60,249 nucleotides of DNA from an uncultured bacterium (GTDB lineage: Bacteria; Cyanobacteriota; Vampirovibrionia; Gastranaerophilales; Gastranaerophilaceae): the NCBI GenBank assembly GCA_903868125.1, contig CAIPUE010000029.1, positions 1 through 60,249 on the forward strand, written 5' to 3'. The first letter of the stretch is position 1. Every line of letters begins with the position of its first letter. A model generated the notes under the pieces. It searched no databases, was not told the DNA's origin, and worked only from the letters and a program-made list of their open reading frames with translations. Below, piece after piece: positions 42,298 to 52,004 of the stretch. The translations under genes and the position numbers were made by a program.

Positions 42298-44190
42298 CTA
42301 TTGAATTTCTCTTAACTGTTCAATTACATCGCCGTTATTTTTGGAAAATTCGTTGCCGCGGGCTTCAATTGCCAGACGCAAAATTAAAGGTAAATTAAGT
42401 GCTTTATTTGATTTTAAATTATTACAAAAAACTTCTTCAAAATTATTTGGCAACCTAAGACTCCAATTTTCATCGCCGGAAGTCCCCGGACGGTTGTAAA
42501 CATCTTTTATCCCAAAGTAATCAGGAAAGAAAATTTGAATATTTTCCGCTTTGCAGGCAAAAAGTTCAACCAATTTTATTTGTGCTAAAAAGTCAGCATC
42601 ATGAGTTAATTTTACGATAATATCATCTTTATTTTCTTCATCAGGAAATAAATCTTCAACCAAATTTTTGGCGTGTAAATAGCCTTCGTGAGTATTAATC
42701 AAATCCTCCGCCCACATTGAAATCGGTCGGTTGTCATGAGTACCGACCATTACCCAACTGCGATTTTGAATATTTTTGCAACGATAAGGATGCTCAGACA
42801 TTTCAGGTACAACAAATTGTGTCAGCTTCATACCCTGTAAATCATATTTAGCCATAACAGCAGCAACAGGATTTGTCAAAGTCCCCAAATCCTCGCATAC
42901 AATGGAGTCTTTATTTAATCCCTCTTCTTTTGCAGCATCGATGACTATTTTTTCAATTAATCGTCCGTAAAGCCTAACTTGTTCATCACTAATATTTTTG
43001 ACCCTAGCTTCCTTATCAGCCCTAACATCAAAATTTAAATCATCCATCGTCGGGATAGCGAATTTTGATAATTCAGGATTTTCAGGAGATGAATATAGTC
43101 GACCTGCCCCTTCTTCCACAGTAGGCTTATGTCCTTTTTTATAAACCCAAGGATCAATAAGTCCGACAATATGGTCAATTCTTACGCCACCGGGGTTTTC
43201 TTTAAACATTTTTTTAAATAGGGCTTTCATTAAGACCCCGCCTTCGCCGAGCGAACCGTCTTCGTTGTAAAGTTTTTCGGGATTAATCACAGGAAATCCC
43301 CATGCTTGACCGTCGGCAGAAAAATAATCCGGCGGGCAACCCAAAAACCAGCCTTTTAAAAATAGTGATTGATAAGCCCAACAATCTCTGTCTGAAAATG
43401 CAACCTGTCTATCTGCAATCATCTTAATCCCTTTAGACAGCGCATATTCTTTTGTAGCTTCAATTTGAGTATGTGCTACAAATTGGCAAAACGCATAAAA
43501 ATTAATTTCATCGGAGTATTTTGCTTCAATTTCATTAATTCGCTTTCCAAATTCCATTTTTTCTTCGATAGATTTGGGGTTAAAAAGATTTTTATCTGTC
43601 TTTGTACCCCAAAGTGGCCAGTAATCATTATTATGTTCAATGGAAAGTGCTTCATAAAGAGCATCTTTATCCAGCCAAAAACTGTTTTCGCGTTTATATT
43701 TTTCAAAACTCTTTTTTAAACCATTTAACTTTAGTTTTTTAAAACTTTTAAAAGCCTCTCTTAATGCGTTGTCCTGAGCATCGCAAATGTAGGAATAAGA
43801 AGTTTTAGCTAAATTTTTATTCGGATTATTTTCAACGATTTCGTCAAAAGTTTCTCCCGATAAAATATTACCCCATTTGTCAGTAGTCAATTGTTTTAAA
43901 TCAATGAAAAGGGGATTATTTGAAAAAATTGTGCCTGTGTAAGGCGACGAATCGAAACATTTTGTTTTACCTGCAGGTCCCAACTGAATTACGTTGAAAA
44001 TTCCCGACAAAAAATCAATAACTTTTTTGCCTGCAGATGAATTTGCGGTTCCAAATCCTGTGTCTTCACCTATTTCAGAAGGAAAACTATTTGAATGAAT
44101 AATAAGCGCAAGATTTTTTTTACCAAGAATTTTTAAAGCTTCTTGAATGGTTTTTAGCGTTGCACTTTTATCTAATAACTTACAACTCAT
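42298..44190 (-). CDS. malQ: 4-alpha-glucanotransferase (amylomaltase)
   Basis: A GH77 enzyme that disproportionates maltodextrins or helps glycogen turnover. The 630-aa protein has the nucleophile region GGVRIDHIVGL, the acid/base Glu in IVCEDLGTL and the third Asp in VGTHDNRPISMW. Its N-terminus is somewhat unusual for the family but complete. It is divergent from dnaA. No other glycogen gene is in the window. Confidence 0.9.
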   Translation of the reverse strand: MSCKLLDKSATLKTIQEALKILGKKNLALIIHSNSFPSEIGEDTGFGTANSSAGKKVIDFLSGIFNVIQLGPAGKTKCFDSSPYTGTIFSNNPLFIDLKQLTTDKWGNILSGETFDEIVENNPNKNLAKTSYSYICDAQDNALREAFKSFKKLKLNGLKKSFEKYKRENSFWLDKDALYEALSIEHNNDYWPLWGTKTDKNLFNPKSIEEKMEFGKRINEIEAKYSDEINFYAFCQFVAHTQIEATKEYALSKGIKMIADRQVAFSDRDCWAYQSLFLKGWFLGCPPDYFSADGQAWGFPVINPEKLYNEDGSLGEGGVLMKALFKKMFKENPGGVRIDHIVGLIDPWVYKKGHKPTVEEGAGRLYSSPENPELSKFAIPTMDDLNFDVRADKEARVKNISDEQVRLYGRLIEKIVIDAAKEEGLNKDSIVCEDLGTLTNPVAAVMAKYDLQGMKLTQFVVPEMSEHPYRCKNIQNRSWVMVGTHDNRPISMWAEDLINTHEGYLHAKNLVEDLFPDEENKDDIIVKLTHDADFLAQIKLVELFACKAENIQIFFPDYFGIKDVYNRPGTSGDENWSLRLPNNFEEVFCNNLKSNKALNLPLILRLAIEARGNEFSKNNGDVIEQLREIQ

Positions 44191-44306
44191 GCACCTCTCC
44201 TTATTGACTGCAGACTTCTTTCAAATCTTATCATGCAAAAAAAAAAATACAAGTGGATTAATGGACTTGCCATGTATACCTGCTCTGTACTACTCACGCA
44301 CCTCTC

Positions 44307-44335
44307 TTCACTTTTAAATAACTTTGTTGTAATAT
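44307..44335 (+). promoter_or_regulatory. Probable dnaA promoter
   Basis: TTCACT (44307-44312), 17 bp, TAATAT (44330-44335). Transcription would begin at or next to the dnaA ATG, and no Shine-Dalgarno is seen, so the mRNA may be leaderless. Confidence 0.5.
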
Positions 44336-44341
44336 TCTTTT

Positions 44342-45721
44342 ATGGATATAACTGAAATTAAGAAAATTTGGGAAGATGTGAAAGAAGAACTGGCGTTGAC
44401 TATTTCGCCGTCGTCTTTTGAGCCTTGGATTTTGCCGCTTGAGCCTATCGGGTTTGAGAATAACCAGTTTTCTGTTTTAACGGGGCAATCGTTCGCCCTT
44501 CAAATTGTCAGGAAAAATCATTATCAGCAAATTATTGATGCATTTCAAAAAGTTTTAGGGCACGAAATTGAATTTAAGATGGTTTTTGACGAGGAACTGT
44601 CTGCAAAACTTAAAAAACAAATCCAAAAATCAAAACAGGTTGCGGAAAAAGCAAAAAAAGAAAATCCAATTGACAACCTTGCGCAGATGCAATCGTTTTC
44701 TAATCTAAATCTGAAATACAAATTCGATAATTTTGTTGTGGGTGAAAACAGCCGTTTTGCGCAGGCTGCGGCTATGGCGGTTGCTAAAAATCCAGCAAAA
44801 AAATATAACCCGCTTTTTATTTACGGAGAATCAGGATTAGGTAAAACCCACTTAATGCAAGCGATAGGGCATTATATTATGTTCAATAATGCAAAGCTAA
44901 AAGTCCGCTACATTAAAACGGAAGATTTTACAAACGAGCTTATTAACAATATAAGACGAGGCGGCGATATCAACGAAAGAATGTCCAAATTTCGCCAAAA
45001 ATACCGAAATGTTGATGTACTTTTGCTTGATGATATTCAGTTTATTGAATCCAAAGAACGGACTATGGAGGAGGTTTTTCACACTTTTGACAGCCTACAT
45101 AATAATTCAAAGCAGATTGTCATAACTTCTGACAGACCGCCAAAAGATATACCGACTTTACCTGAAAGGCTCAGAACTCGTTTTGAATGGGGGTTAATGG
45201 TTGATATTACTCCTCCTGATTTTGAAACCCGTGTTGCAATTTTGGCGAACTTGGCTGACGAAATCGGGATGAAAATATCTACCGAAGTTTTGGAATTTGT
45301 TGCACAAAATTTTAACAAGAATGTGCGCGAACTCGAGGGCGCGTTCAACAAAATAAGCGCTTACGCGAGTATCCAAAACATTGAACCTACTTTAGAACTT
45401 GCAAAAAAAGCTTTAAACTGTAGCCTAAAAGCCAAAAACATTGATATTGAAAGTATTGTAAAAATTGTTTGCAAGCATTTTGATATTTCGCAAACCGATC
45501 TAAAAAGTACAGCACGACACCAAAAAATTTCTCATACCAGACAGATTGCGGTTTATTTGATAAGAGAATTAACTCAACTAAGCTTTGTTAATATAGCGGA
45601 TTTTTTCAACAAAAAACACCCGACTATTTTATTTTCGTACGAGAAAATTAAAGAAGAAATAAAAACAGATAACAACTTAAATCAGTTGATTTTCGACTTA
45701 ACGGAAAAAATTAAGGGTTAA
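44342..45721 (+). CDS. dnaA: Chromosomal replication initiator DnaA
   Basis: A 459-aa AAA+ initiator. Domain I is residues 1-85 (IWEDVKEELALTISPSSFEPWI). Domain III has Walker A GESGLGKTHLMQAIGHYI, Walker B VDVLLLDDIQFI and RLRTRFEWGL. Domain IV has the DNA-binding HTH. The usual signature GGRDHTTV in the HTH is replaced by FNKKHPTIL, keeping His and one Thr but changing the other contacts. No canonical TTATNCACA boxes lie in the 150 bp upstream, and dnaN is not next to it. Confidence 0.96.
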   Translation: MDITEIKKIWEDVKEELALTISPSSFEPWILPLEPIGFENNQFSVLTGQSFALQIVRKNHYQQIIDAFQKVLGHEIEFKMVFDEELSAKLKKQIQKSKQVAEKAKKENPIDNLAQMQSFSNLNLKYKFDNFVVGENSRFAQAAAMAVAKNPAKKYNPLFIYGESGLGKTHLMQAIGHYIMFNNAKLKVRYIKTEDFTNELINNIRRGGDINERMSKFRQKYRNVDVLLLDDIQFIESKERTMEEVFHTFDSLHNNSKQIVITSDRPPKDIPTLPERLRTRFEWGLMVDITPPDFETRVAILANLADEIGMKISTEVLEFVAQNFNKNVRELEGAFNKISAYASIQNIEPTLELAKKALNCSLKAKNIDIESIVKIVCKHFDISQTDLKSTARHQKISHTRQIAVYLIRELTQLSFVNIADFFNKKHPTILFSYEKIKEEIKTDNNLNQLIFDLTEKIKG

Positions 45722-45818
45722 ATTCACTTCATATTAATTTCAATAATGAATACTTTTAATTTGAAAATCCGTAAATTTCTTGCTAAAATTTGTTTGTTAC
45801 AAGCGATACAAAAGGATA

Positions 45819-46898
45819 ATGATGAAAGTTGTAATATTAGGCAGCGGGCAGATGCTCACAAACTTAATCGCCGGATGCATGGATTCGGGATGTGAGATAG
45901 TGGGGGTGTTCAGGTACGAAAAAGTCAGATATCCTCTGGTAGATAGATTTTTTGTGGATTTATTTAATCCTTCACGCGAATATACCTACATAAAAAGCCA
46001 TAAATTATACGAAATAAACGCAAGGAGTGCAAATTCAGCCGAATTCAAAAAAGAAATCCTAAAACTCAACGCCGATATCGTTTTGGTTGGGACTTGGGGC
46101 GAAAAATTGAAGAAAAATATAATTAATCTCCCAAAACTCGCTACAATAAACGTTCATCCTGCACTTTTGCCTAAATATCGAGGACCAAACCCGTATCTAC
46201 AGGCAATAAAACATTTAGAAACTCAATCAGGGGTTACGTTTCATTTAATGGATGAAAATTTTGATACAGGAGCAATTTTGCTACAAAAAATCGTTCAAAT
46301 TGAGTCGACAGACACCGGTACGGAATTGCGAGAGAAAATAGTTTTAGCCTCAAGAGAAGGTGTTTGTGAATTATTGAAAACTTTAAATTCAGAAATAATA
46401 ATCCCTATTGCGCAGGACGAGAAACACGCAAGCTATTTTTCTCACATCAGCGAAGATGATGTGATGCTTGATTTCTCAAAATCTGCCGAGGAGATTTCTG
46501 CACATATCAGGTCGTTTCACCCATGGTTTAAGTGTTATTTTACTTATAAAAAACGATTTTTTATCCCAAACGCTTATGAATTAGAGATATTGGAAAATAA
46601 TTCACAGTTACAATCCATACGAACCCCCCACCCTAACCACCCTCCTTCTTTTTTCGATACTCAATCGAAAAAAGCGGAGTCCTTCCCTCAAGGGCGGGAG
46701 GGAACAGCTCAAAACTCCAAATTACCCCTTGATAAAACTGATATCGGAACAATTATCGAAAAAGACCACAAACACAAATCACTGACTGTATTATGCGGAG
46801 ACGGCAAACTTTTAAAAATGAACGAAGTGAAATTATACGGTTATATAAACAGATTTTTCACGGCATTTTACATAAAATATTTCGTCAAGAAATCTTAA
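45819..46898 (+). CDS. Formyltransferase-family protein (Fmt-like) with a repeat insertion
   Basis: A protein of about 360 aa with the formyl-THF-dependent transferase core: Asn/His in INVHPALLPKYRGPNP and the catalytic Asp in MDENFDTGAILLQ. The N-terminus is unlike standard methionyl-tRNA formyltransferase, so a sugar formyltransferase is also possible. The C-terminal domain is interrupted after residue ~265 by about 40 low-complexity residues coded by a palindromic insert (46618-46715); the native sequence resumes at IGTIIEKDHKHKSLTV. AAAGGATA precedes two tandem ATGs. Confidence 0.75.
   Translation: MMKVVILGSGQMLTNLIAGCMDSGCEIVGVFRYEKVRYPLVDRFFVDLFNPSREYTYIKSHKLYEINARSANSAEFKKEILKLNADIVLVGTWGEKLKKNIINLPKLATINVHPALLPKYRGPNPYLQAIKHLETQSGVTFHLMDENFDTGAILLQKIVQIESTDTGTELREKIVLASREGVCELLKTLNSEIIIPIAQDEKHASYFSHISEDDVMLDFSKSAEEISAHIRSFHPWFKCYFTYKKRFFIPNAYELEILENNSQLQSIRTPHPNHPPSFFDTQSKKAESFPQGREGTAQNSKLPLDKTDIGTIIEKDHKHKSLTVLCGDGKLLKMNEVKLYGYINRFFTAFYIKYFVKKS
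46618..46715 (+). repeat. In-frame palindromic insertion inside the formyltransferase gene
   Basis: It begins with the C-rich CCCCCCACCCTAACC, then TTTTTTCGAT-actca-ATCGAAAAAA (a perfect 10-bp stem), and ends with CCTTCCCTCAAGGGCGGGAG. The composition differs sharply from the host gene. The encoded residues (PHPNHPPSFFD, KKAESFPQGREG) do not resemble any part of the formyltransferase fold. The reading frame is kept. Confidence 0.75.
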
Positions 46899-48474
46899 CC
46901 TTATCCTTGACTTCTTTTGCTCTGTTGAGTAACTCCGCTTTTTTTGCTTCCAATTCCCTTTGCTTTTTATAACTATACGTTATGTAAATCACAAATCCAA
47001 TCAGCAACCAAAGCGGAAACAACATTGAAGATGTTTTCAGGCTTCCCATTGAATAAACCATCAGTCCTCCGCAGGTTAAAATCCCAAGTATCGGGAACAA
47101 TGGTGAAAAAGGCACTCTAAACGGTCTATGTCTGTCGGGGTCGGTTTTTCTGAGGATTAAAATCGCCGCACACACAATTATAAATGACGTGAAAGTTCCG
47201 AAATTACAAAGTTCTGCAGAAATATTTATATCCATAAATAATGTTCCGATAATAACAATGAGTCCCGCAACCCAAGTTAAAACATGCGGCGTTCGGTATT
47301 TTTTGTTGATTTGTCTCATTGATTTAGGCAAGAAACCGTCTCGACTCATTGCATATAAAATTCTGGTTGTGCCAAGCTGATAAATTAGCAAAACAGAGGT
47401 TAAACCGGCCAAAGCCCCAACTGAAATAAAGCCTGCAAGCCTGTCTTGTCCAACCATTCGCATAGCATGTGCGATAGGAGCTTGAAAATCAATTTTGTCA
47501 TAAGGCATCATCCCTGTTAAAATAAGCGCAACAACAATATATAAAATTGTGCAAATAACCAAAGTACCAATAATTCCTATCGGCAAATCTCTTTGTGGAT
47601 TCTTTGTTTCCTCTGCTGTTGTAGAAATAGCATCAAATCCAATATAGGCAAAGAAAATTAAAAATGCGCCCATAAATACTCCCTCAAATCCATTAGGCGC
47701 GAAAGGCACCCAGTTTTCGGGCTTGACGTAAAATATTCCCACCACAACAAATGATGCTATAACCAGAAGATTAACCGCAACCATAATCCCTGCTATTTTT
47801 GTCGATTCTTTTACCCCTCTGATTAAAACAACTGTTACCAGCGCAACGATTAATATTGCAGGAATATTTATTGAAATTGGAATCCCTAAAATATGCGGAA
47901 TTACGACATTTGGGTCTAAATGATCTCTTTGGCAGATAATTGTAGCCGAGCGATAGTCATTAATAAGCCAAATCGGGGGATTGACCAACCACGCAGGCAA
48001 AACATGCGAAAATCCTTTCAATAATTGAAAAAGATACCCAGTCCAAGCACTTGCAACCGTAATATTCCCAATAGCGTATTCAAGCATTAAAATCCAACCG
48101 ACCATCCAAGCCATAAATTCGCCCATTGTTGCGTAAGTATAAGTGTAAGCACTCCCCGCAACAGGAATCATTGACGCGAATTCAGAATAACAAAGTGCCG
48201 CAAATACACACGCAACAGCTGCCAAAACCATTGAAATAACAAGTGCAGGTCCTGCTCCGACGCCTTCGGGCCCGCCTTGTGCCGCTATTCCTACTATTGT
48301 AAAAATTCCGGTTCCCACAACTGCACCGATTCCAAGGATTATTAAATCCCAAACGGTCAGGGTTTTGCTCAACTCAGATTTTTTACCTTCGGCAATTAAA
48401 TCATCGGGGCTTTTCGTTTTAAACATGTTTTTAAAAATATGTTTAAATTTAGTTAACAATTGGTTGTTGTTCAT
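46885..48474 (-). CDS. APC-family amino acid permease, copy 1
   Basis: A 529-aa integral membrane transporter with about 12 helices and the APC signature IGAVVGTGIFTIVGIAAQGG in helix 1, ALCYSEFASMIPVAGSAYTY in helix 3 and FAYIGFDAISTTAEETKNPQ in helix 6. It is closest in pattern to cationic amino acid transporters (CAT/YfnA type); the substrate is unproven. Its 5' end overlaps the 3' end of the sister gene by 26 bp. It converges with the formyltransferase by 14 bp. Confidence 0.9.
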   Translation of the reverse strand: MNNNQLLTKFKHIFKNMFKTKSPDDLIAEGKKSELSKTLTVWDLIILGIGAVVGTGIFTIVGIAAQGGPEGVGAGPALVISMVLAAVACVFAALCYSEFASMIPVAGSAYTYTYATMGEFMAWMVGWILMLEYAIGNITVASAWTGYLFQLLKGFSHVLPAWLVNPPIWLINDYRSATIICQRDHLDPNVVIPHILGIPISINIPAILIVALVTVVLIRGVKESTKIAGIMVAVNLLVIASFVVVGIFYVKPENWVPFAPNGFEGVFMGAFLIFFAYIGFDAISTTAEETKNPQRDLPIGIIGTLVICTILYIVVALILTGMMPYDKIDFQAPIAHAMRMVGQDRLAGFISVGALAGLTSVLLIYQLGTTRILYAMSRDGFLPKSMRQINKKYRTPHVLTWVAGLIVIIGTLFMDINISAELCNFGTFTSFIIVCAAILILRKTDPDRHRPFRVPFSPLFPILGILTCGGLMVYSMGSLKTSSMLFPLWLLIGFVIYITYSYKKQRELEAKKAELLNRAKEVKDKVKIS

Positions 48475-50062
48475 TAATTTTAATTTCTACTTCTTTTTCT
48501 TTTTCAGTTGCTAAAATTTCAGCTTTTCTATTCTTTTTGTAACCGTAATGGAAATATATTAAAGCGCCAAGTCCCACCCAGATAGGGAATAAAAGAGCTG
48601 ATGTTGTTAAAAATTGCATTGAATATATCATCAATCCTCCACAGCAGATTATACCCAATATTGGAAACCATGGTGAAAAAGGGACTTTGAACGGTCTATG
48701 TCTATCAGGGTCGGTCTTTCTAAGAATTAACACTGCAACGCAAACTATTATAAACGAAGTGAAGGTTCCGAAGTTGCATAATTCAGCCGCCACGTTCAAA
48801 TCTAGCGTAAGTATCCCGATAATGGCAATAATTCCGACAGTCCAAGTTAAAACGTGCGGAGTGTGAAATTTCGGATGAAGTTTTTGAAGTCTTTTCGGTA
48901 AAAAATTATCTCTGCTCATTGCGTACAAGATTCTTGTCGCCGCCATTTGCAACACCAAAAGGACTGAGGTTAATCCAGCCAAAGAACCTATTGAAATAAG
49001 CCCTGCTGCCCAGTCTTGCCCTGCAACGGTCATAGCATAAGCCATCGGGGCTTTTAAAAATCCGGCAGGAATAGTAACGCCACTTGTTGCCTGCATACCC
49101 GTAAGCACCAATGCAACTAAAACGTAAATAATTGTGGTAACGACCAATGAACCGATAATCCCTATCGGTAAATCTTTTTGCGGATTTTTACATTCCTCGG
49201 CTGTCGTAGATAAAGCATCAAACCCGATATATGCAAAGAAAATTATAAATGCGCCCATAAATATCCCCTCAACTCCGTTTGGAGCAAAAGGTGTCCAATT
49301 TACCGGTTTTACGAAAAAAGCTCCGACAATAACGAACAACGCAATTACTGACAGTTTTATAACAACCATCGCGCCAGCCATTTTAGTGGAATCTTTTGTT
49401 CCCTTGATTAAGAGCATTGTAATCGCGATTACGATAAAAATAGCAGGAAGATTAACCGAAATCGGAATCCCAAGAATTGACGGAATAACGGCATTTGAAT
49501 CTAAACCGTTATCTGTTAAAGTTTTTGTCGCAGTTCTTAAATCGTTTACCAACCAAATAGGGGGATTAGCTACCCATTTTGGAAGAAAATGTTCAAACCC
49601 TTTTAACAGTTGCAACAAATGGTTTGACCAAGCACAAGCAACCGCAATATAGCCAATAGCGTACTCAAGCATTAAAATCCAACCGACCATCCAAGCCGCA
49701 AATTCGCCAAGTGTAGCAAAAGTGTAAGTGTAAGCCCCACCCGCAACAGGAATCATAGCTGCAAATTCAGAATAACAAAGCGCCGAAAAAACACACGCAA
49801 AAGCTGCCACAATCATTGATGCAACAAGTGCAGGACCTGCGCCAACGCTTTCAGGGCCGCCTGCGGCGGCAATTCCGACGACTGCAAAAATCCCCGAACC
49901 GATAATCGCTCCTATGCCAAGGATAATCAAATCCCAAACACCTAAAGTTTTTTCAAGCCCTTCGTCTTTTGCCTGCTTAAGCATGTCATCAGGTTTTTTT
50001 GTTTTAATAATATTTCTTAAAAATTGTTTTGATAAGTTTGCTCTATATGCATTTTTTGTCAT
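48449..50062 (-). CDS. APC-family amino acid permease, copy 2
   Basis: A 537-aa paralogue of the downstream permease with the same motifs (IGAIIGSGIFAVVGIAAAGG, FAYIGFDALSTTAEECKNPQ). It carries a small extra loop after VLTGMQATSG. Upstream of copy 1 and overlapping it by 26 bp, so the two form one translationally coupled unit made by tandem duplication. Cationic amino acid or glutamate-type transport is likely; not resolved by sequence alone. glyQ ends 4 bp upstream. Confidence 0.9.
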   Translation of the reverse strand: MTKNAYRANLSKQFLRNIIKTKKPDDMLKQAKDEGLEKTLGVWDLIILGIGAIIGSGIFAVVGIAAAGGPESVGAGPALVASMIVAAFACVFSALCYSEFAAMIPVAGGAYTYTFATLGEFAAWMVGWILMLEYAIGYIAVACAWSNHLLQLLKGFEHFLPKWVANPPIWLVNDLRTATKTLTDNGLDSNAVIPSILGIPISVNLPAIFIVIAITMLLIKGTKDSTKMAGAMVVIKLSVIALFVIVGAFFVKPVNWTPFAPNGVEGIFMGAFIIFFAYIGFDALSTTAEECKNPQKDLPIGIIGSLVVTTIIYVLVALVLTGMQATSGVTIPAGFLKAPMAYAMTVAGQDWAAGLISIGSLAGLTSVLLVLQMAATRILYAMSRDNFLPKRLQKLHPKFHTPHVLTWTVGIIAIIGILTLDLNVAAELCNFGTFTSFIIVCVAVLILRKTDPDRHRPFKVPFSPWFPILGIICCGGLMIYSMQFLTTSALLFPIWVGLGALIYFHYGYKKNRKAEILATEKEKEVEIKINEQQPIVN

Positions 50063-50066
50063 TTGT

Positions 50067-50954
50067 TTATATTCCGGCTTTCTCTAACTTACAGAGAGGA
50101 AATCCCAACGATTCTCTCTGTTCAACATATAATCTGGCAACGGCAGCAGCCATTGTTCTAACTCTGGTTATAAAATTAATTCTTTCATCTTTGCTTATAA
50201 CCCCTCTTGCATCAAGCAAATTAAAGGTATGCGAGCATTTTAAAACATAATCATAAGCCGGCAAAACTAACTTTGCGTTAACACAATTGTCGACCTCTTT
50301 TTGGTACAAGTCAAACATTTTAAACAAAGAATCCGCTGAAGAAACCTCAAAATTGTATTTTGATTGTTCAATTTCGTTTTGCAAATAAATTTCACCGTAT
50401 TTCAATTCTTTGTTCCACATAACATCATAAACAGAATCTACATCCTGCAAATACATCGCAATTCTCTCAAGCCCGTAGGTCAATTCTAACGCAACAGGAC
50501 GAATTTCAAGCCCGCCGACTTGTTGAAAATATGTAAATTGTGTAATTTCCATCCCATCAAGCCAAACTTCCCAACCAACGCCTGCCGCACCTAATGTCGG
50601 AGATTCCCAATTATCTTCAACAAATCTCACATCATGCTTTGACAAATCTATGCCCATAGCCTCCAAGCTTCTAAGATAAAGCTCTTGAGCGTCTTTTGGT
50701 GATGGTTTTAAAATAACCTGATACTGGAAATAATGCCCCAATCTGTTTGGATTTTCACCGTATCTGGCGTCTGTAGGACGCCTGCAAGGTTCAACCATCG
50801 CCGTATTCCAAGGCTCAGGTCCCAATGAACGCAAAAAAGTTGCGGGATTCATAGTCGAAGCCCCTTTTTCTATATCGTAAGGTTGCTGAATAATACAGCC
50901 GTAATCCGACCAAAATTTAGACAAATTCAATATTAATTCTTGAAAAGATAACAT
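50067..50954 (-). CDS. glyQ: Glycyl-tRNA synthetase alpha subunit
   Basis: The catalytic subunit of the bacterial alpha2beta2 GlyRS, 295 aa. Hallmarks are [30 protein letters not shown] and [20 protein letters not shown]. The beta subunit (glyS) is not next to it; instead two amino acid permeases follow within 5 bp in the same direction, so glycine charging and amino acid uptake share a transcript. Confidence 0.97.
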   Translation of the reverse strand: MLSFQELILNLSKFWSDYGCIIQQPYDIEKGASTMNPATFLRSLGPEPWNTAMVEPCRRPTDARYGENPNRLGHYFQYQVILKPSPKDAQELYLRSLEAMGIDLSKHDVRFVEDNWESPTLGAAGVGWEVWLDGMEITQFTYFQQVGGLEIRPVALELTYGLERIAMYLQDVDSVYDVMWNKELKYGEIYLQNEIEQSKYNFEVSSADSLFKMFDLYQKEVDNCVNAKLVLPAYDYVLKCSHTFNLLDARGVISKDERINFITRVRTMAAAVARLYVEQRESLGFPLCKLEKAGI

Positions 50955-51007
50955 TATTTACAATCCCAACTAATGTACTTATTACACTTATTAACTACCG
51001 CTTTAGT

Positions 51008-51036
51008 ATTATAATAGTAACAAAAATATAAATCAA
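51008..51036 (-). promoter_or_regulatory. Promoter of glyQ and the permeases
   Basis: On the minus strand, TTGATT (51031-51036), 17 bp, TATAAT (51008-51013). Confidence 0.68.
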
Positions 51037-51063
51037 GAAAATAGGTTAAAAATATTAACTTAT

Positions 51064-51092
51064 TTGACAGAAGGTTGAGATTTGGATTATTA
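51064..51092 (+). promoter_or_regulatory. Possible promoter of the P-loop kinase gene
   Basis: TTGACA (51064-51069), 17 bp, TTATTA (51087-51092). It gives a leader of about 58 nt that contains two copies of GAACAGTTT. Confidence 0.45.
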
Positions 51093-51156
51093 TTAGTCGA
51101 ACAGTTTAATAGTTGAACAGTTTTGCAAAATAGAAAAACGTGTTGAGGTGTGAAAA

Positions 51157-51672
51157 ATGGCAAACAAAATTATTATATTCTCAGGCAAACAATATTCGGG
51201 CAAGGATACCGTTGCGAAAATTTTATTGGCACAAATGCCTGATTTTAAACGTTTTGCGATGGGAGATGTTATCAAGCTTGAATACGGTAAACAAAAAGGG
51301 TTAACTTACGAAGAAATCGAAAAAAACAAACCGATTTATCGTCAGGACTTGATAGATTTGGGCAATTGGGGCAGAAGTATTGACCCTGATTACTGGCTCA
51401 AGAAAATTATTTCTCAAGACGGCAACATAATGGTAACAGATGTTCGAGTTCCGCACGAATACGAGATTTTTAAATCCGCTGGTGCTGTTGCGATTAGGGT
51501 CGAGGCAACTCGTGAAGTCAGGGCGAAACGTGGAGAACTCGTCGGCGAAGCCGACATCACAGAAATCGGGTTGGATAACATCACTGGCTGGGACTTTGTT
51601 ATCGAAAACAACTCCGACTACGAAACCCTAAAAACAAAAGCTTTTGAGTTGGTGGGGAAATTAAATCATTAG
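51157..51672 (+). CDS. P-loop (deoxy)nucleotide-monophosphate-kinase-like protein
   Basis: A 171-aa soluble protein with Walker A FSGKQYSGKDTVAKIL at the N-terminus and the LID/NMP-type regions MVTDVRVPHEYEIFKSAG and IRVEATREVRAKRGE. The fold is like dNMP kinases, dephospho-CoA kinases and phosphomevalonate kinases; the actual substrate is not clear. GAGGTG lies before the ATG. It is a single plus-strand gene between minus-strand units. Confidence 0.7.
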   Translation: MANKIIIFSGKQYSGKDTVAKILLAQMPDFKRFAMGDVIKLEYGKQKGLTYEEIEKNKPIYRQDLIDLGNWGRSIDPDYWLKKIISQDGNIMVTDVRVPHEYEIFKSAGAVAIRVEATREVRAKRGELVGEADITEIGLDNITGWDFVIENNSDYETLKTKAFELVGKLNH

Positions 51673-51701
51673 TTACTTTGCAAGGGTTTCGTAATTAATC
51701 A

Positions 51702-51989
51702 CTAAGCTATCTTTTTAACTTTATCTATTTCATTTTTTTTAGTTTCATAAGCGATGTAAAGCTCGTAAGCACTTTGAGCGTTCATCCAAAATTCGGGGGT
51801 TGTTCCGAACAAATTTGCAAGCTTATGTGCCATAATCGGAGTTATGCCACGTTTTTTGTTGTAAAGTTCACTCAAAGTTTTTATCCCGACTCCAAGGCGT
51901 TCGCTTAATTGTTTTTGGGTTAAATTATACGGCTTGATAAATTCTTCAAGCAATATCTCGCAAGGATGAGTATAAGGTCTGTTTTGCAT
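51702..51989 (-). CDS. higA: HigA-family antitoxin, second copy
   Basis: A 95-aa XRE/HigA antitoxin with HPCEILLEEFIKPYNL and the HTH LTQKQLSERLGVGIKTLSEL. It follows its toxin by 15 bp. It diverges from the higA at 6464-6763, especially in the HTH recognition helix, so cross-talk between the systems is not expected from sequence alone. Confidence 0.88.
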   Translation of the reverse strand: MQNRPYTHPCEILLEEFIKPYNLTQKQLSERLGVGIKTLSELYNKKRGITPIMAHKLANLFGTTPEFWMNAQSAYELYIAYETKKNEIDKVKKIA

Positions 51990-52004
51990 GATTTTTCTCC
52001 GTTT

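Noticed and set aside
44191-44341. Origin of replication next to dnaA
   Set aside because: No DnaA boxes or 13-mers stand out, and dnaN, gyrB or rpmH are not adjacent.
45780-45818. TTG start for the formyltransferase
   Set aside because: AAAGGA lies correctly before the ATG pair at 45819; the residues upstream do not resemble the family.
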